Positions 28,492 to 38,566 are shown, counted from the first letter of the stretch. The stretch is 64,000 bases of DNA from Chitinophagaceae bacterium (GCA_016708765.1 JADJFD010000001.1:744001-808000), one strand, 5' to 3'. Notes: generated by a model not told the origin, from the sequence alone. Made by a program: numbers and translations.

Positions 28492-28851
28492 TTAACGAAT
28501 CGATTTAGCTGAACGAAGAAAACTGCCGCTCATAGCGGCAAGTCCTGCTACTAATCCACCTACGAAGCCTGTTGCCATTATTAAATAAATGGTATTGCCA
28601 CCTAGTGGTAACACATTTGCAATTTTTTCAGATAACACTCCGTTATTCTTCATATCTACCCACCAGGCTAGTCCTGCCCATAATAATTGTAACCCAAGAA
28701 AGCCAGCTAAAAATGCTTTTCCAGCTTTTTGATGAACTAATACGGCAACCAGTAATGAAGTAACTGCAAATCCCCACCACGGAGAAAACGATAATAACCC
28801 AGCAATAAATGCAAGAATAGCTGTAAGAATTGTTGCCACTAAAAATTTCAT
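28492..28851 (-). CDS. Small integral membrane protein
   Basis: The 119-residue protein has four hydrophobic helices: FLVATILTAILAFIAGLL, FAVTSLLVAVLV, AFLAGFLGLQLLWAGLAWW and IYLIMATGFVGGLVAGLAA. It has no charged functional motif. It lies between a DUF5686 gene and the S45 hydrolase gene on the same strand, without tight spacing. No family was recognised. Confidence 0.6.
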   Translation of the reverse strand: MKFLVATILTAILAFIAGLLSFSPWWGFAVTSLLVAVLVHQKAGKAFLAGFLGLQLLWAGLAWWVDMKNNGVLSEKIANVLPLGGNTIYLIMATGFVGGLVAGLAAMSGSFLRSAKSIR

Positions 28852-28856
28852 ATCTA

Positions 28857-28888
28857 TTAGTTAATTAGTTAAAAGGTTAATTAGTTAA
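28857..28888. repeat. TTAGTTAA tandem repeat
   Basis: TTAGTTAATTAGTTAA, four other bases, then TTAATTAGTTAA lie five bases upstream of the start codon of the small membrane protein gene. It is one of several start-proximal short arrays in the window. Confidence 0.7.
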
Positions 28889-28930
28889 GAAGGCCATTTT
28901 AAGAAAATCGCCTTTCCTCAAAAAATCAAA

Positions 28931-31375
28931 CTACCCTTTTTTAAATTTCATTGTCCATTTAATATTCTTGTCCATCCTGTCTCCATCTCTCATAAACCAG
29001 AGCTTATTATATTTTCCTGCTACCCAATTATCGATATAGTCATCATAAAATTTACTGCCGGGATTACCACTTTGCCCGCCGGGATAAACTCCATAAGCTT
29101 CTGTTGGTGTGCTCATTTGCACAACCATTCGCCAGCTTGGGCCATGACTATGTGTAACAGCATTAATGATATTATTATTACCTCCAATATTCAACCCCTT
29201 TCTAGCGAAAGCTGGTAATGCATCTTTCAATAAATGATAAACGGTTGGATTTTTGAATTTTGTCCACTCCAATTTTCCTTCTGCTTCTGCTTTTGATAAT
29301 CTAATAGACGCATTCTTTAAAGCCACAGTTACAATATCATTTAATGTTTCTACTTCAGGAGTATTTATATCATCTATAAATTTAAACGCTGTATCTCTTT
29401 TCAACCATTCCATTGTAGTTTCCTCATTTGGCCATGGCAACATGGGTTTCACTTTCGTCAAATCATCTTTCCAGATTCCTGCCTCCAAATTCTTAAACCA
29501 GCTTTGAAATACGGTTTGTCCTTTTGAATCTGGCGAAGCCATCAAATCCCAATTCTTAAAAATGTCTAGGTATTTTCTCTCCACTGCGTTCAGGTCTGCT
29601 TCTCTTACAAAACCTAGCAAAATACTTTTTGCATCTTCTGCCAATGTATTAAAATAGTTGTTCTGCAACTTCATCATATCATCCGGCGTAATATTATTCA
29701 TTCCGCTCAGGTAATGCTCAATAGTAACTCCTCTTTCAGTAATATAACTTCCGGGAATAAAATAAGGATAGGTAGAATCAACCGGTCGCTGATTGGCACT
29801 TTCTAAATAACCTCTTGCCGGATTTTTACTATGTGGATTTTCAGCCTGCGGAATAAATCCCTGCCACATAAAACTGCTGTCTTCTCCCGGCATTACATAC
29901 AAGCCCTGCCTGTCCCATCTTGCAGGAAATTTTCCTTGTTGCCAAATGGCAATATCACCCGACTTGGATGCAAATACAAAATTCTGTCCGGGAGACTCAA
30001 ATGTTTTTATCGCCGTTTCATACTCATCATAATTTTTTGATCTGTTCAATTTATAAAAAGTCATTCCTTCATTGCTTGGGTCATGTGCCGTCCATCGAAC
30101 TGCAAGATTTCTGTTTCCTTTAGTAGTATCCTGAAAACTTTTATCAAACATTACCGGACCAAAAACAGTATAGGCAACCGTATCAAAAACATCTTTACCG
30201 TCTTTCACCTTAATTGTTTCAACTCTCAAGTCTGATTTTTTCCACTCTCCATTGAACCAATACTCGGCTTTTGTTTTATCATCTTTAAATTTTATATCGT
30301 AATAATCCTTTACATCTCGTTGAGCATTGGTAACACCCCATGCAATACTATCATTGAATCCGATAATGATAAAAGGACTTCCCGGCAGCGAAACACCATA
30401 CGTATTACTTGATGGCGTTTGCAATTGCATTTCGTACCAGATAGATGGCAGCGATAATTCCAAGTGCGGATCATTACTTAAAATAGGAACACCACTTTGT
30501 GTTTTACTACCCGCAACTACCCAATTGTTACTTCCGTTATTAATATCAGGTTTTGAAATTTCTTTAGCAGTAACCATTTCTTTATTATTAAAATATAAAG
30601 AATCCGCTAAAGCAGGTTTTACAGGAACAATTCCCGGTTTGTCAAATGCAGTTCCTTTTGGGACAATTGGCATTAGCGAATCAGGCACCTGTGGATATAA
30701 GTTTTTTAACTCATCGGGGATAAAAACAGACTTTGCATTTGTGTAAGCAAGATCATTTTCGGTACCAGATGATAACATCTTTGCCATCATCTTTAATAAC
30801 AAAGCCGTTCTAAGGTTTGTCCACTTCTCTGGTTTAAAATTCAGCAGCTTATATTCTAATGGAAGATTACTTTCTTTTAATGTGCCGATATAAGCATTCA
30901 CACCATTTGTATATGCATCAAACATTAATTTGCTTGCCGGATCTTTATCAATCTCCTTCATTGCATTTTCTGCTGCAAATTTCATCCCCAGTCTTCTTTG
31001 TTCTTTATCATAATTAATGGCTTTAGCACCGGCAATTTCACTGGCTCTTCCTTCTGCTGCTTTTGTTTGCAAATCCATTTGAAACAAACGGAATTTTGCA
31101 TGTAAGTAACCTTGAATGAAATAAAGGTCTTCGTCATTTTCTGCAAATACATGCGGCACTAAACGATCATCAAAATACACTTCGGCCTTTCCTTTTAAAT
31201 TGGCAAAGGAAAGATCAGCATCAAAACTTTGCGCAGCCGGTTCTGCGTTTTGCCAGAATCCATATTGTGGATGCAGAAATTTTCCCATTGGAGGAATAGA
31301 ACCCCATTGTTTATTCAAAGCAAAAATTAAAGCAGATGTAACAACTGTAGAAATAATAAAGGGAGCTACTCGCAT
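28931..31375 (-). CDS. Penicillin acylase family (peptidase S45) hydrolase
   Basis: An N-terminal-nucleophile amidohydrolase of about 814 residues. The start at 31375 gives MRVAPFIISTVVTSALIFAL, a signal anchor, and is preferred to ATG 31474. The alpha-chain segment has VYFDDRLVPHVFAENDEDLYF and RLFQMDL. Autocleavage is expected before the serine in NNGSNNWVVAGSKT, which becomes the new N-terminal nucleophile. The conserved LSNDPHLELSLPSIWYEM and FIIIGFNDSIAWGVTN follow. Such enzymes cleave N-acyl groups, for example from homoserine lactones or beta-lactams, in the periplasm; the substrate is unknown. It is divergent from lemA. Confidence 0.93.
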   Translation of the reverse strand: MRVAPFIISTVVTSALIFALNKQWGSIPPMGKFLHPQYGFWQNAEPAAQSFDADLSFANLKGKAEVYFDDRLVPHVFAENDEDLYFIQGYLHAKFRLFQMDLQTKAAEGRASEIAGAKAINYDKEQRRLGMKFAAENAMKEIDKDPASKLMFDAYTNGVNAYIGTLKESNLPLEYKLLNFKPEKWTNLRTALLLKMMAKMLSSGTENDLAYTNAKSVFIPDELKNLYPQVPDSLMPIVPKGTAFDKPGIVPVKPALADSLYFNNKEMVTAKEISKPDINNGSNNWVVAGSKTQSGVPILSNDPHLELSLPSIWYEMQLQTPSSNTYGVSLPGSPFIIIGFNDSIAWGVTNAQRDVKDYYDIKFKDDKTKAEYWFNGEWKKSDLRVETIKVKDGKDVFDTVAYTVFGPVMFDKSFQDTTKGNRNLAVRWTAHDPSNEGMTFYKLNRSKNYDEYETAIKTFESPGQNFVFASKSGDIAIWQQGKFPARWDRQGLYVMPGEDSSFMWQGFIPQAENPHSKNPARGYLESANQRPVDSTYPYFIPGSYITERGVTIEHYLSGMNNITPDDMMKLQNNYFNTLAEDAKSILLGFVREADLNAVERKYLDIFKNWDLMASPDSKGQTVFQSWFKNLEAGIWKDDLTKVKPMLPWPNEETTMEWLKRDTAFKFIDDINTPEVETLNDIVTVALKNASIRLSKAEAEGKLEWTKFKNPTVYHLLKDALPAFARKGLNIGGNNNIINAVTHSHGPSWRMVVQMSTPTEAYGVYPGGQSGNPGSKFYDDYIDNWVAGKYNKLWFMRDGDRMDKNIKWTMKFKKG

Positions 31376-31489
31376 AATATATAATATAATGAGGAAAGAT
31401 ATTAAAGATGTTCGAAAAGAATCGTACAAATTTACCTTTCTTTTCCTAACTTCATTAAGACTTGTTAACGACACTTAAATTTTAAAACT

Positions 31490-32050
31490 ATGCCAATATT
31501 AATTGTAGTCGGTATTTTAGTTCTTATTGTAATATGGCTTGTAAGCCTGTATAACGGACTTGTTCGTTTACGTAACAGACGACAAAATGCATTTGCAGAT
31601 ATTGATGTGCAACTGAGACAACGCCATGACCTAGTGCCCCAATTAGTGGAAACAGTAAAAGGCTATGCGGCGCATGAAAAGGAATTGTTACTTAAAGTTA
31701 CAGAAGCAAGAACTGCTGCCATGGCTGCCACAACGATTGATGGTAAGATTGCAGCAGAACAGCAATTATCTTCTGCCTTGCAAGGATTAAAAGTACAGGT
31801 AGAAGCTTATCCTGATTTAAAAGCCAACCAAAACTTTTTGCAATTGCAGGAAGAACTGAGTGATATTGAAAATAAATTGGCTGCAAGCCGTCGTTTCTTT
31901 AACGGTGCTACTACAGAGTACAACAATGCTGTAGAAGCATTTCCAGGAAATCTTATTGCCAAAAACTTTGGCTTCAAAAGAGAAGTATTGTTTGATTTGG
32001 GAGAAGATACCAGGAAGCAAATGGATGAACCTCCTAAAATTCAATTTTAA
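31490..32050 (+). CDS. lemA: LemA family protein
   Basis: The 186-residue protein has one N-terminal transmembrane helix (ILIVVGILVLIVIWLVSLY). The conserved LemA helical domain follows, with LRNRRQNAFADIDVQLRQRHDLVPQL split over the first two helices. It ends with FPGNLIAKNFGF and a short acidic tail. LemA proteins are membrane-anchored helical bundles of unclear biochemical role. The gene is followed by an M48 metallopeptidase gene, a frequent pairing that suggests a joint membrane-quality function. Confidence 0.93.
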   Translation: MPILIVVGILVLIVIWLVSLYNGLVRLRNRRQNAFADIDVQLRQRHDLVPQLVETVKGYAAHEKELLLKVTEARTAAMAATTIDGKIAAEQQLSSALQGLKVQVEAYPDLKANQNFLQLQEELSDIENKLAASRRFFNGATTEYNNAVEAFPGNLIAKNFGFKREVLFDLGEDTRKQMDEPPKIQF

Positions 32051-32063
32051 ATACCCCTCTAAA

Positions 32064-32083
32064 CCTGCCTGACGGCAGGCAGG
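32064..32083. repeat. CCTGCCTG palindrome after lemA
   Basis: An 8-bp perfect stem (CCTGCCTG / CAGGCAGG) with loop ACGG lies 13 bases after the lemA stop. It lacks an immediate T-run. Short palindromes of this kind occur widely in Bacteroidota genomes. Confidence 0.6.
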
Positions 32084-32160
32084 TCTCCCAAAAAAGAGTC
32101 TACTATGCACAGACCCTTACAGAGTAAAGAGGTTTGTTTTTAGAAAAATAATAATTGCGA

Positions 32161-33093
32161 ATGGAGTATGTTGGTTTAGATAAACAAATCCGAAAGAATA
32201 ATACCAATTCAATAATGTTATTGATAGCATTCCCGGCATTGCTGCTGGGAATGGTTTATCTTTTTTTATTCTTTACCAAAGGAGAATATGGCGAAGATCC
32301 TAATTCAATGTTTGCAAGATATATTCCTTTTGTAATGGCTGGTGTTGGCATCTGGTTCTTTATTGCATGGACAGGGCATTCTGCATTTATAAAAATGGCG
32401 ACACACAGCAAATCGCTGGAAAGAATGGAAAACAAAAGGGTTTATAATCTACTGGAGAATCTCTGCATTTCGCAAGGCATGAAAATGCCAAAGCTGAACA
32501 TCATTGATGATGATTCATTGAATGCATTTGCTAGTGGCATCTCTGAAAGAAGTTATTCCATCTCTTTATCAAAAGGCATTATTGAAAAACTCAATGATGA
32601 AGAACTGGAAGGTGTAATTGCTCATGAACTTTCGCATATTAAAAACAGAGATGTTCGGCTTTTAATTATCTCCATCATCTTCGTTGGCATATTTGCTTTC
32701 CTAGCTGAACTGGCTTTTCGTAGTCTTCGCTTTGCAGGTTCTGGTAAAAAGAGTAAAGACAGTAAAGGTTCTGGTGCTATTATTTTAATCGCTATTGCTA
32801 TTACAGCTGTCGCTTACTTGCTATCTATCTTACTTCGCTTTGGCATTAGCAGAAAAAGAGAATACCTCGCCGATGCAGGTGCTGCTGACATGACCAAGAG
32901 ACCTCATGCTCTTGCTAATGCTCTCCGTAAAATTTCTGAAGACCCATATATTGAAGCAGTAGAAAGCAGAGATGTTGCTCAGCTATTTATTGGCAATCCA
33001 AAACCATCGAGTCACAAAGCATCTTGGGATAATATGTTTGCTACGCATCCGCCGATTGAGAAGAGGATTGCACTTCTTGACCAATTCGCCTAA
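32161..33093 (+). CDS. M48 family membrane metallopeptidase (HtpX-like)
   Basis: The 310-residue zinc protease has two N-terminal transmembrane helices (about 14-37 and 54-74). The active-site GVIAHELSHIKNRDVRL gives the HExxH motif. Two more helices follow (LIISIIFVGIFAFLAELAF; AIILIAIAITAVAYLLSIL), and then REYLADAGAADMT, whose Glu is the third zinc ligand. This is the HtpX arrangement, implying degradation of damaged membrane proteins. The start ATG 32161 is favoured over TTG 32155. It probably forms an operon with lemA. Its end overlaps the convergent pcm gene by four bases. Confidence 0.92.
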   Translation: MEYVGLDKQIRKNNTNSIMLLIAFPALLLGMVYLFLFFTKGEYGEDPNSMFARYIPFVMAGVGIWFFIAWTGHSAFIKMATHSKSLERMENKRVYNLLENLCISQGMKMPKLNIIDDDSLNAFASGISERSYSISLSKGIIEKLNDEELEGVIAHELSHIKNRDVRLLIISIIFVGIFAFLAELAFRSLRFAGSGKKSKDSKGSGAIILIAIAITAVAYLLSILLRFGISRKREYLADAGAADMTKRPHALANALRKISEDPYIEAVESRDVAQLFIGNPKPSSHKASWDNMFATHPPIEKRIALLDQFA

Positions 33094-33746
33094 TTGTTTT
33101 TGCCATAAATCATAGGAACAAAAGAAAAATAATCGAACACTTCTTCTTTCAACGAACCGTTTTCCAGTTTAGTGATACGCATCATTTGTTGCAAGTCGCC
33201 TGCACCAAGCGGAATCACCATCATACCACCGGGCTTAAGTTGTTCGATTAATTTTTGTGGAATTTCAGGAGCAGCAGCGGTTATGATAACTCTGTCAAAC
33301 GGACCGTAGGTTGGCAAGCCGTCATAACCATCCCCATAAAAAGTTTTTAAAAATTTATATTTCTTTAAAAAATCAAATTTTTTATTGTTGTCAAATAATT
33401 TTCTCTGTCGTTCTATTGTAAACACCTGCACTCCCATTTCTGCCAGCACTACTGCCTGGTAAGCACTGCCAGTGCCAATTTCGAGTACTTTCATAAAAGG
33501 TTTTACTTCTAGCAACTGGCTTTGATAAGCAACAGTATAAGGCTGTGAAATGGTTTGCCCTTCACCAATAGGAAAGGCTTTGTCTTCATAAGCTCTTTTA
33601 TCAAAAGCAGAATCCAGAAAAAAATGACGAGGTACGGCTAACATGGCATCCAATACTCTATCATCCGTTATGCCTTTGGCATGAATAGATTGTACCAATT
33701 GTCTTCGTAACCCTTGATGGTTGTAAGTATCTTCTGTTAGTCTCAT
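33090..33746 (-). CDS. pcm: Protein-L-isoaspartate O-methyltransferase
   Basis: This enzyme methylates L-isoaspartyl residues in aged proteins using S-adenosylmethionine. The 218-residue protein shows the family start RQLVQSIHAKGITDDRVLDA and the substrate loop GEGQTISQPYTVAYQ. The SAM-binding motif is KVLEIGTGSAYQAVVLAEMG, and FDRVIITAAAPEIPQKLIEQ and LKPGGMMVIPLG follow. All motifs are intact and the length is normal. Confidence 0.95.
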   Translation of the reverse strand: MRLTEDTYNHQGLRRQLVQSIHAKGITDDRVLDAMLAVPRHFFLDSAFDKRAYEDKAFPIGEGQTISQPYTVAYQSQLLEVKPFMKVLEIGTGSAYQAVVLAEMGVQVFTIERQRKLFDNNKKFDFLKKYKFLKTFYGDGYDGLPTYGPFDRVIITAAAPEIPQKLIEQLKPGGMMVIPLGAGDLQQMMRITKLENGSLKEEVFDYFSFVPMIYGKNN

Positions 33747-34020
33747 AAGTTGGTTGCAAGATAAGCTATGAAGAATAAAACATATAAACCAAAATATCGA
33801 TTTTTATGTTACTTAATTTCGAAAAATAAATTTCCCCATCTGCAAAAAGACCTATCAATAAGATATACCGTTTACCCTTCAATATTGTCACAAAATCGGG
33901 AATAGACTTAATACTAACGAATCTATCAATTATTCGCAAAAGGCACTATTTTCATATTAAGTTAGTTATATTAAAAACTTCCGACATACAGTAGCTAGTG
34001 GTATTTAAAACGAATAAACG

Positions 34021-34638
34021 ATGGGGCTTTACAATAAATATATTCTTCCCAAAGTAGTTAACTGGGCTTGTAAGCAAAAACCCACCATGCGTCAACGAGA
34101 AAAAGTAATTTCATTGGCTACTGGTAACGTATTAGAAATCGGAATTGGTTCAGGGTTGAATTTGCCATTGTATAACTGCGAAAATGTCAAGCACCTATCT
34201 GCTATTGACCCTTCAAAAGAAATGTGGAATAAAAACAAAATTGACACAAAAAAATTACCGTTTGAGTTTTGCTTTACTACAGCATTTGCCGAAGATATCC
34301 CAGAAGATAATAACAGTTTTGATACAGTTGTAATTACATATACCCTTTGTACAATTTCTGATACGAACAAGGCTCTTCAAGAAATGCGAAGAGTCTTAAA
34401 ACCAAATGGGAAATTGATATTTTGTGAGCATGGAAAAGCTCCTGATAAGGATATTCAAAAATGGCAGAATCTGATTAACCCTTTTTGGAATCGTCTCGGA
34501 GGTGGATGTAATTTGAATAGAGATATCCCTTTAATTATTGAAGAAAGTGGGTTTAAAATAAATAATATGGAAACAATGTATATCCCCGGATGGAAACCAA
34601 CAAGCTTTAACTACTGGGGTACGGCTGATCCTCATTAA
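34021..34638 (+). CDS. Class I SAM-dependent methyltransferase
   Basis: The 205-residue protein is a Methyltransf_11-type enzyme. VLEIGIGSGLNLPLY is the SAM-binding motif I, HLSAIDPSKEMW gives the acidic ribose-binding residue, FDTVVITYTLCTISD is motif II and VLKPNGKLIFCEHG is motif III. The sequence resembles small METTL7/UbiE-like methyltransferases, often annotated as phospholipid or small-molecule methyltransferases. The substrate cannot be told. About 270 bp on each side hold no genes. Confidence 0.88.
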   Translation: MGLYNKYILPKVVNWACKQKPTMRQREKVISLATGNVLEIGIGSGLNLPLYNCENVKHLSAIDPSKEMWNKNKIDTKKLPFEFCFTTAFAEDIPEDNNSFDTVVITYTLCTISDTNKALQEMRRVLKPNGKLIFCEHGKAPDKDIQKWQNLINPFWNRLGGGCNLNRDIPLIIEESGFKINNMETMYIPGWKPTSFNYWGTADPH

Positions 34639-34791
34639 AAAATCTGCCGATATAAAATAAACGTAATAAAACAGTCGGCTATGTAAACCCTTAGTAGTTA
34701 CAAAAAAGGAACCTATGGCAGACTTCTGCAAAAAAAATGGGATGAAAAGTACAGTGAAAAAGAGTATGCTTTTGAAAAAAATAATGATAAT

Positions 34792-34833
34792 TTACGCCGA
34801 TGTTGATATTTTCTTCCGCTAACATCATAAATT
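34792..34833. repeat. Worn copy of the TTTACGCCGA hairpin repeat
   Basis: TTTACGCCGATGTTG...TTTTCTT..GCTAACATC resembles the perfect hairpin at 36753-36794 base for base over most of its length, with a decayed right arm. It lies about 70 bases upstream of the AraC gene. Confidence 0.55.
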
Positions 34834-34905
34834 GTTCTTGCGTTTCGACTTGGACATTCTTATAAAAGCCAGTAACGATTATAAAATATTTATGCCTCAC
34901 TTAAT

Positions 34906-35733
34906 TTGGAAGTAAAAATTTATATACCGCATCCTTCTTTACAGAACTATGTTTTAAATATATCAACTGTAAATGTCATATTACCTGAAGGAATTAATGA
35001 TGCGATAACTCCTTATCCTCCTACTCCATTTCAATCGTTGATTTTCTACTGCAACAATCCAGTATCCATGAGCAGAACAGGTCAAAATGATTTTGAACTT
35101 CAACCACCAATTGTAATAGTGGGTCCGCAGTTTTCACGGGTAAATGTAAAAGTGAATAAACAGCTGAGAGCCATCCGTGTCGATTTTCTTCCGGGTGGCA
35201 TGTTTAGAATGTTGGGTATTCCTATGCAGGAGTTGTTTGATGGTGGATTTGATGCACTTGATTTTTTTGGTGCGAAAATGAAGATCATCAATGACCAACT
35301 ACAGCATATATCCAATTTGGAAGATGGCAAAAATATCGTAGAAAAATTTTTAATAGCCCAGCTAACAACAATGAAAGAAATACTGCCGCTGGATTATGCA
35401 TTACAAATTTTGTTGAATAGTAACGGCAATATGGCTATAGAAAAGACAGCTTCGCTTTCTTGCCTCAGCCTGAAACAATTTGAAAGAAAGTGCCTGGAAA
35501 GAATAGGGATGAATCCGAAAATGTATGCCCGTATTCTACGTTTTTCAAAAGCATACCGAATGCATGAAACTTCCCCAACACTCAGCTGGATAAATATTGC
35601 ACACGAAGCAGGTTACTACGACCAAATGCACATGATAAGAGATTTCAAAGTCTTTGCTGGTGTAAATCCATCGGTAATAGAACAGCAACTGCTTTCCACA
35701 CCGCTGAGAATGCAAAAAGACCTTCCTTATTAA
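34906..35733 (+). CDS. AraC family transcriptional regulator
   Basis: The 275-residue protein has an N-terminal DUF6597-like sensor domain (YIPHPSLQNYVLNIS, FSRVNVKVNKQLRAIRVDF, LPGGMFRMLGIPMQEL). The C-terminal AraC DNA-binding domain has two helix-turn-helix units, with SCLSLKQFERKCLERIGMNP and INIAHEAGYYDQMHMIRDFK. The first codon in frame is TTG 34906. If the TTT at 34905-34907 were one base longer, an ATG at 34892 would be in frame and give MPHLILEVKIYIPHPS, so a small sequence error is possible. The effector is unknown. It may control the metallopeptidase gene 61 bp downstream. Confidence 0.88.
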   Translation: MEVKIYIPHPSLQNYVLNISTVNVILPEGINDAITPYPPTPFQSLIFYCNNPVSMSRTGQNDFELQPPIVIVGPQFSRVNVKVNKQLRAIRVDFLPGGMFRMLGIPMQELFDGGFDALDFFGAKMKIINDQLQHISNLEDGKNIVEKFLIAQLTTMKEILPLDYALQILLNSNGNMAIEKTASLSCLSLKQFERKCLERIGMNPKMYARILRFSKAYRMHETSPTLSWINIAHEAGYYDQMHMIRDFKVFAGVNPSVIEQQLLSTPLRMQKDLPY

Positions 35734-35794
35734 ATTGTCGATTTTATACTATGCTGTCGGCAATAGTTCAACATAAATTTGTTGAAAAAAAATA

Positions 35795-36736
35795 ATGGCA
35801 AGGAATTTAATAGCAGGCAAAAAGAAAAAAAGCATTCACATCATAACAGCGTTGCTGTTGTTTTGCAATGTTTCACTGGCACAGGATAGTTCGGGAAAGG
35901 CTTCGCTGCCTGTTGGCATTGAAGTATTAAACGGCTTCACACAAAAAATTTATTATAGCACTGGTTACAATGAAAGAGCAAGAGATATTGCTGTGTTTAT
36001 GGAGCAGGCAGGTAAGTATTTTCAAAATGAGATTGGTTTTACACCAAAAACAAACATGTACATACTTGGCCCAAAAAACTGGAAAGACTTTGCTGCTAAA
36101 CCTTTGCTCGATGTATATGGATTTCCGCATAACCTAGATCAGGTACGCCTTGTAATTGGAGCAGAAGACAATGATTTTTGGCGCAGCTTTTTGCCACCTG
36201 TTGACCAACTACCGCCACACATAGCAATACAGATTAAAAAAGCTTATGGCAAACCAGATGGCTCATATAGTATGATGCCTTTCTTTGATTTATTAGCCCT
36301 ACATGAAATGGGACATTCGTATACCGCACAGGCGGGACTTAAAATGCAACGGAACTGGATGAGTGAGTTGTTTGTAAACATCATGCTGCATACTTACGTT
36401 GCCGAAAAACACCCTGAACTTTTACCTGCACTGGAAGCATTTCCAAATATGGTGGTAGGTGGCAGCACATCCGACTATAAATTCACCAGCCTTGAAGATT
36501 TTGAAAGATTGTATGCTACTCTGGGTATGGGCCCAAAAAATTATGGTTGGTATCAATGCAAACTCCATTCAGCAGCAAAAGATATTTACAATGCCGGTGG
36601 CAAAAAAGTGTTGAAGAAATTATGGAAGGCTTTGAAAAAGCACCAGGAAAAAATGACAGATGAAGTATTTGTACGTATGCTAAAAAAAGTCCATCCTGCT
36701 GTGGCAGATGTATGTTTAAAATGGGATAAAAATTAA
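35795..36736 (+). CDS. Secreted HExxH zinc metallopeptidase-like protein
   Basis: The 313-residue protein has a signal peptide ending near VSLAQ. A central FDLLALHEMGHSYTAQAG contains the HExxH zinc motif. RNWMSELFVNIMLHTYVAE downstream could supply the third ligand (Glu) as in gluzincins. NEIGFTPKTNMYILGPKNW precedes it and probably forms the substrate-side beta-sheet. The overall family was not recognised. The gene follows an AraC regulator gene on the same strand. A strong hairpin follows its stop codon. Confidence 0.7.
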   Translation: MARNLIAGKKKKSIHIITALLLFCNVSLAQDSSGKASLPVGIEVLNGFTQKIYYSTGYNERARDIAVFMEQAGKYFQNEIGFTPKTNMYILGPKNWKDFAAKPLLDVYGFPHNLDQVRLVIGAEDNDFWRSFLPPVDQLPPHIAIQIKKAYGKPDGSYSMMPFFDLLALHEMGHSYTAQAGLKMQRNWMSELFVNIMLHTYVAEKHPELLPALEAFPNMVVGGSTSDYKFTSLEDFERLYATLGMGPKNYGWYQCKLHSAAKDIYNAGGKKVLKKLWKALKKHQEKMTDEVFVRMLKKVHPAVADVCLKWDKN

Positions 36737-36752
36737 TTAATACTATACCTGT

Positions 36753-36794
36753 TTACGCCGAGGTTAGTTTTTTCTTGCACTAACCTCGGCGTAA
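36753..36794. terminator. Perfect 16-bp hairpin between convergent genes
   Basis: TTACGCCGAGGTTAGT and its exact reverse complement are separated by a ten-base T-rich loop. It lies between the metallopeptidase gene and the convergent pgm gene and can end both transcripts. A degraded copy of the same sequence lies at 34792-34833. Confidence 0.7.
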
Positions 36795-36805
36795 TTTCTA
36801 AACTT

Positions 36806-38526
36806 CTACAACTTCATATCCTCAATCACTTTCTTAATCTTCTCATCCATTGCTGCACTTACTTTCTCAAAATCAGCAGCACTGTTCAATTTCGCATTCA
36901 CACTAAAATAAAATTTGATCTTTGGCTCCGTACCACTTGGTCTTGCAGAAATACTGCTGCCATCTGCTAAAATAAATTGCAGCACATTTGATTTTGGTAA
37001 TTCAATCGGCCACTCTTCCCCTGTTTGTGGGTTGTTTCCTTTTGCAATTCATAATCCAGCAACTGCACTACATCAGAGCCGTTAATGGCTTTCGGCGGGT
37101 TGTTACGATAAGCTTCCATCATCGCTGCTATCTGCTCCTGTCCGTCCATTCCTTTTTTAGTAATAGAGATCAGGTGTTCTTTGTAAAAACCATACTCTAC
37201 ATACAGGTCAATCATTTTTTCATACAGGCTGCGGCCTTTTTCTTTTTCATAAGCCGCCATTTCGCAGAGCAATGCTACAGCACTAATGCCGTCCTTGTCC
37301 CGTATCTGGTCGCCGATCATTAGGCCAAAACTTTCTTCGCCACCAATCACATAATTTTCCTTGCCTTCTTTCTGGCGAATCAGTTCAGCAATCCATTTAA
37401 AACCTGTCAGCACCCGGTAGCAATTCACACCGTTGCCTTTCGCAATAGCATCAATCATCGGTGTGGTCACAATTGTTGTTACCACCATATCATTCGGCTG
37501 TGCAATTCCTTTTGTTTTCCGAGCTTCCATCAGATAATTAAAAGCAAGCACCGCAGTCTGGTTGCCATTCATCAGCACCCATTTACCATTGCTGTCCTTT
37601 ACACCAATTGCAATTCTATCTGCATCCGGATCAGTACCACTAAGTATATCAGCATCTAATTTCTCTGCCAGCTTCAAACCATAACTCATCGCCTCACTTT
37701 CTTCTGGATTAGGATAAGCCACCGTTGGAAAATTGCCATCAGGCTCACTCTGTTCTTTTACAATATGTACATTATCAAAACCAAATTCTTTCAAAACTTG
37801 CGGTAGCAATGTAATGCCCGTTCCATGTATTGGTGTATAAACAATTTTCAGGTCTTTATGTTTCTGTATCACTTCCGGGTACACACTCAAGCTTTTCACC
37901 ATCTTGATGTATGCATCATCCATATCCTTGCCCAGCATAGAAATATTAGATTCTCCGCCACTCCATTTCACATCATCTACCGATGCAATTTTATCTACTT
38001 CCTTAATTACATTCTTATCATGTGGCGGCACCAGTTGCGAACCATCATTCCAATAGGCTTTGTAGCCGTTGTATTCTTTTGGATTATGCGAAGCAGTTAC
38101 TACCACACCACCCTGACATTTTAAATGGCGGATTGCAAACGATAATTCCGGAGTTGGCCGCAATGCTTCAAACAAATAAACTTTTACTCCATTCGCTGCA
38201 AAAACATTGGCTACCGTTTCAGCAAAGAAGCGGCTGTTGTTCCGGCTGTCATGTGCAATCGCCACACTCACAGCATCAGGGAAACATTGCTTCAAATAAT
38301 TGGCATAGCCCTGCGTAGCCATTCCCACCGTGTATTTATTCATACGATTGGTACCCACTCCCATCAACCCACGAAGTCCACCCGTACCAAACTCCAGATT
38401 TTTATAAAACGAATCGGCTAAATCATCCGGATTATTTTTTTGCAGATCAGCCACGGCTGTTTTTGTGTCCACATCAAAATTTCCTTCCAACCATGTATTT
38501 ACTTTCTTCGCTATTTCCTCTTTCAT
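36806..38526 (-). CDS. Phosphoglucomutase/phosphomannomutase (alpha-D-phosphohexomutase), frameshifted
   Basis: The enzyme interconverts hexose 1- and 6-phosphates. The start MKEEIAKKVNTWLEG at 38526 is preferred to ATG 38583. GTGGLRGLMGVGTNRMN and VTASHNPKEYNGYKAYW (phosphoserine loop) show the family. SGTDPDADRIAIG is the metal loop, and GGEESFGLMIG is the sugar-binding loop. Four C at 37018-37021 (plus strand) should be five. The corrected frame runs on through ARPSGTEPKIKFYF, the phosphate-binding loop, to the stop at 36806-36808. Corrected length is about 573 residues, typical of PGM2-like bacterial enzymes. Confidence 0.93.
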
Positions 38527-38566
38527 ATCGCCAAAATTTAAATGAGCCTCTAAGATATTGAATTTC

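Noticed and set aside
32064..32083. lemA terminator
   Set aside because: The palindrome has no T-run and resembles a common dispersed palindrome; recorded only as a repeat.
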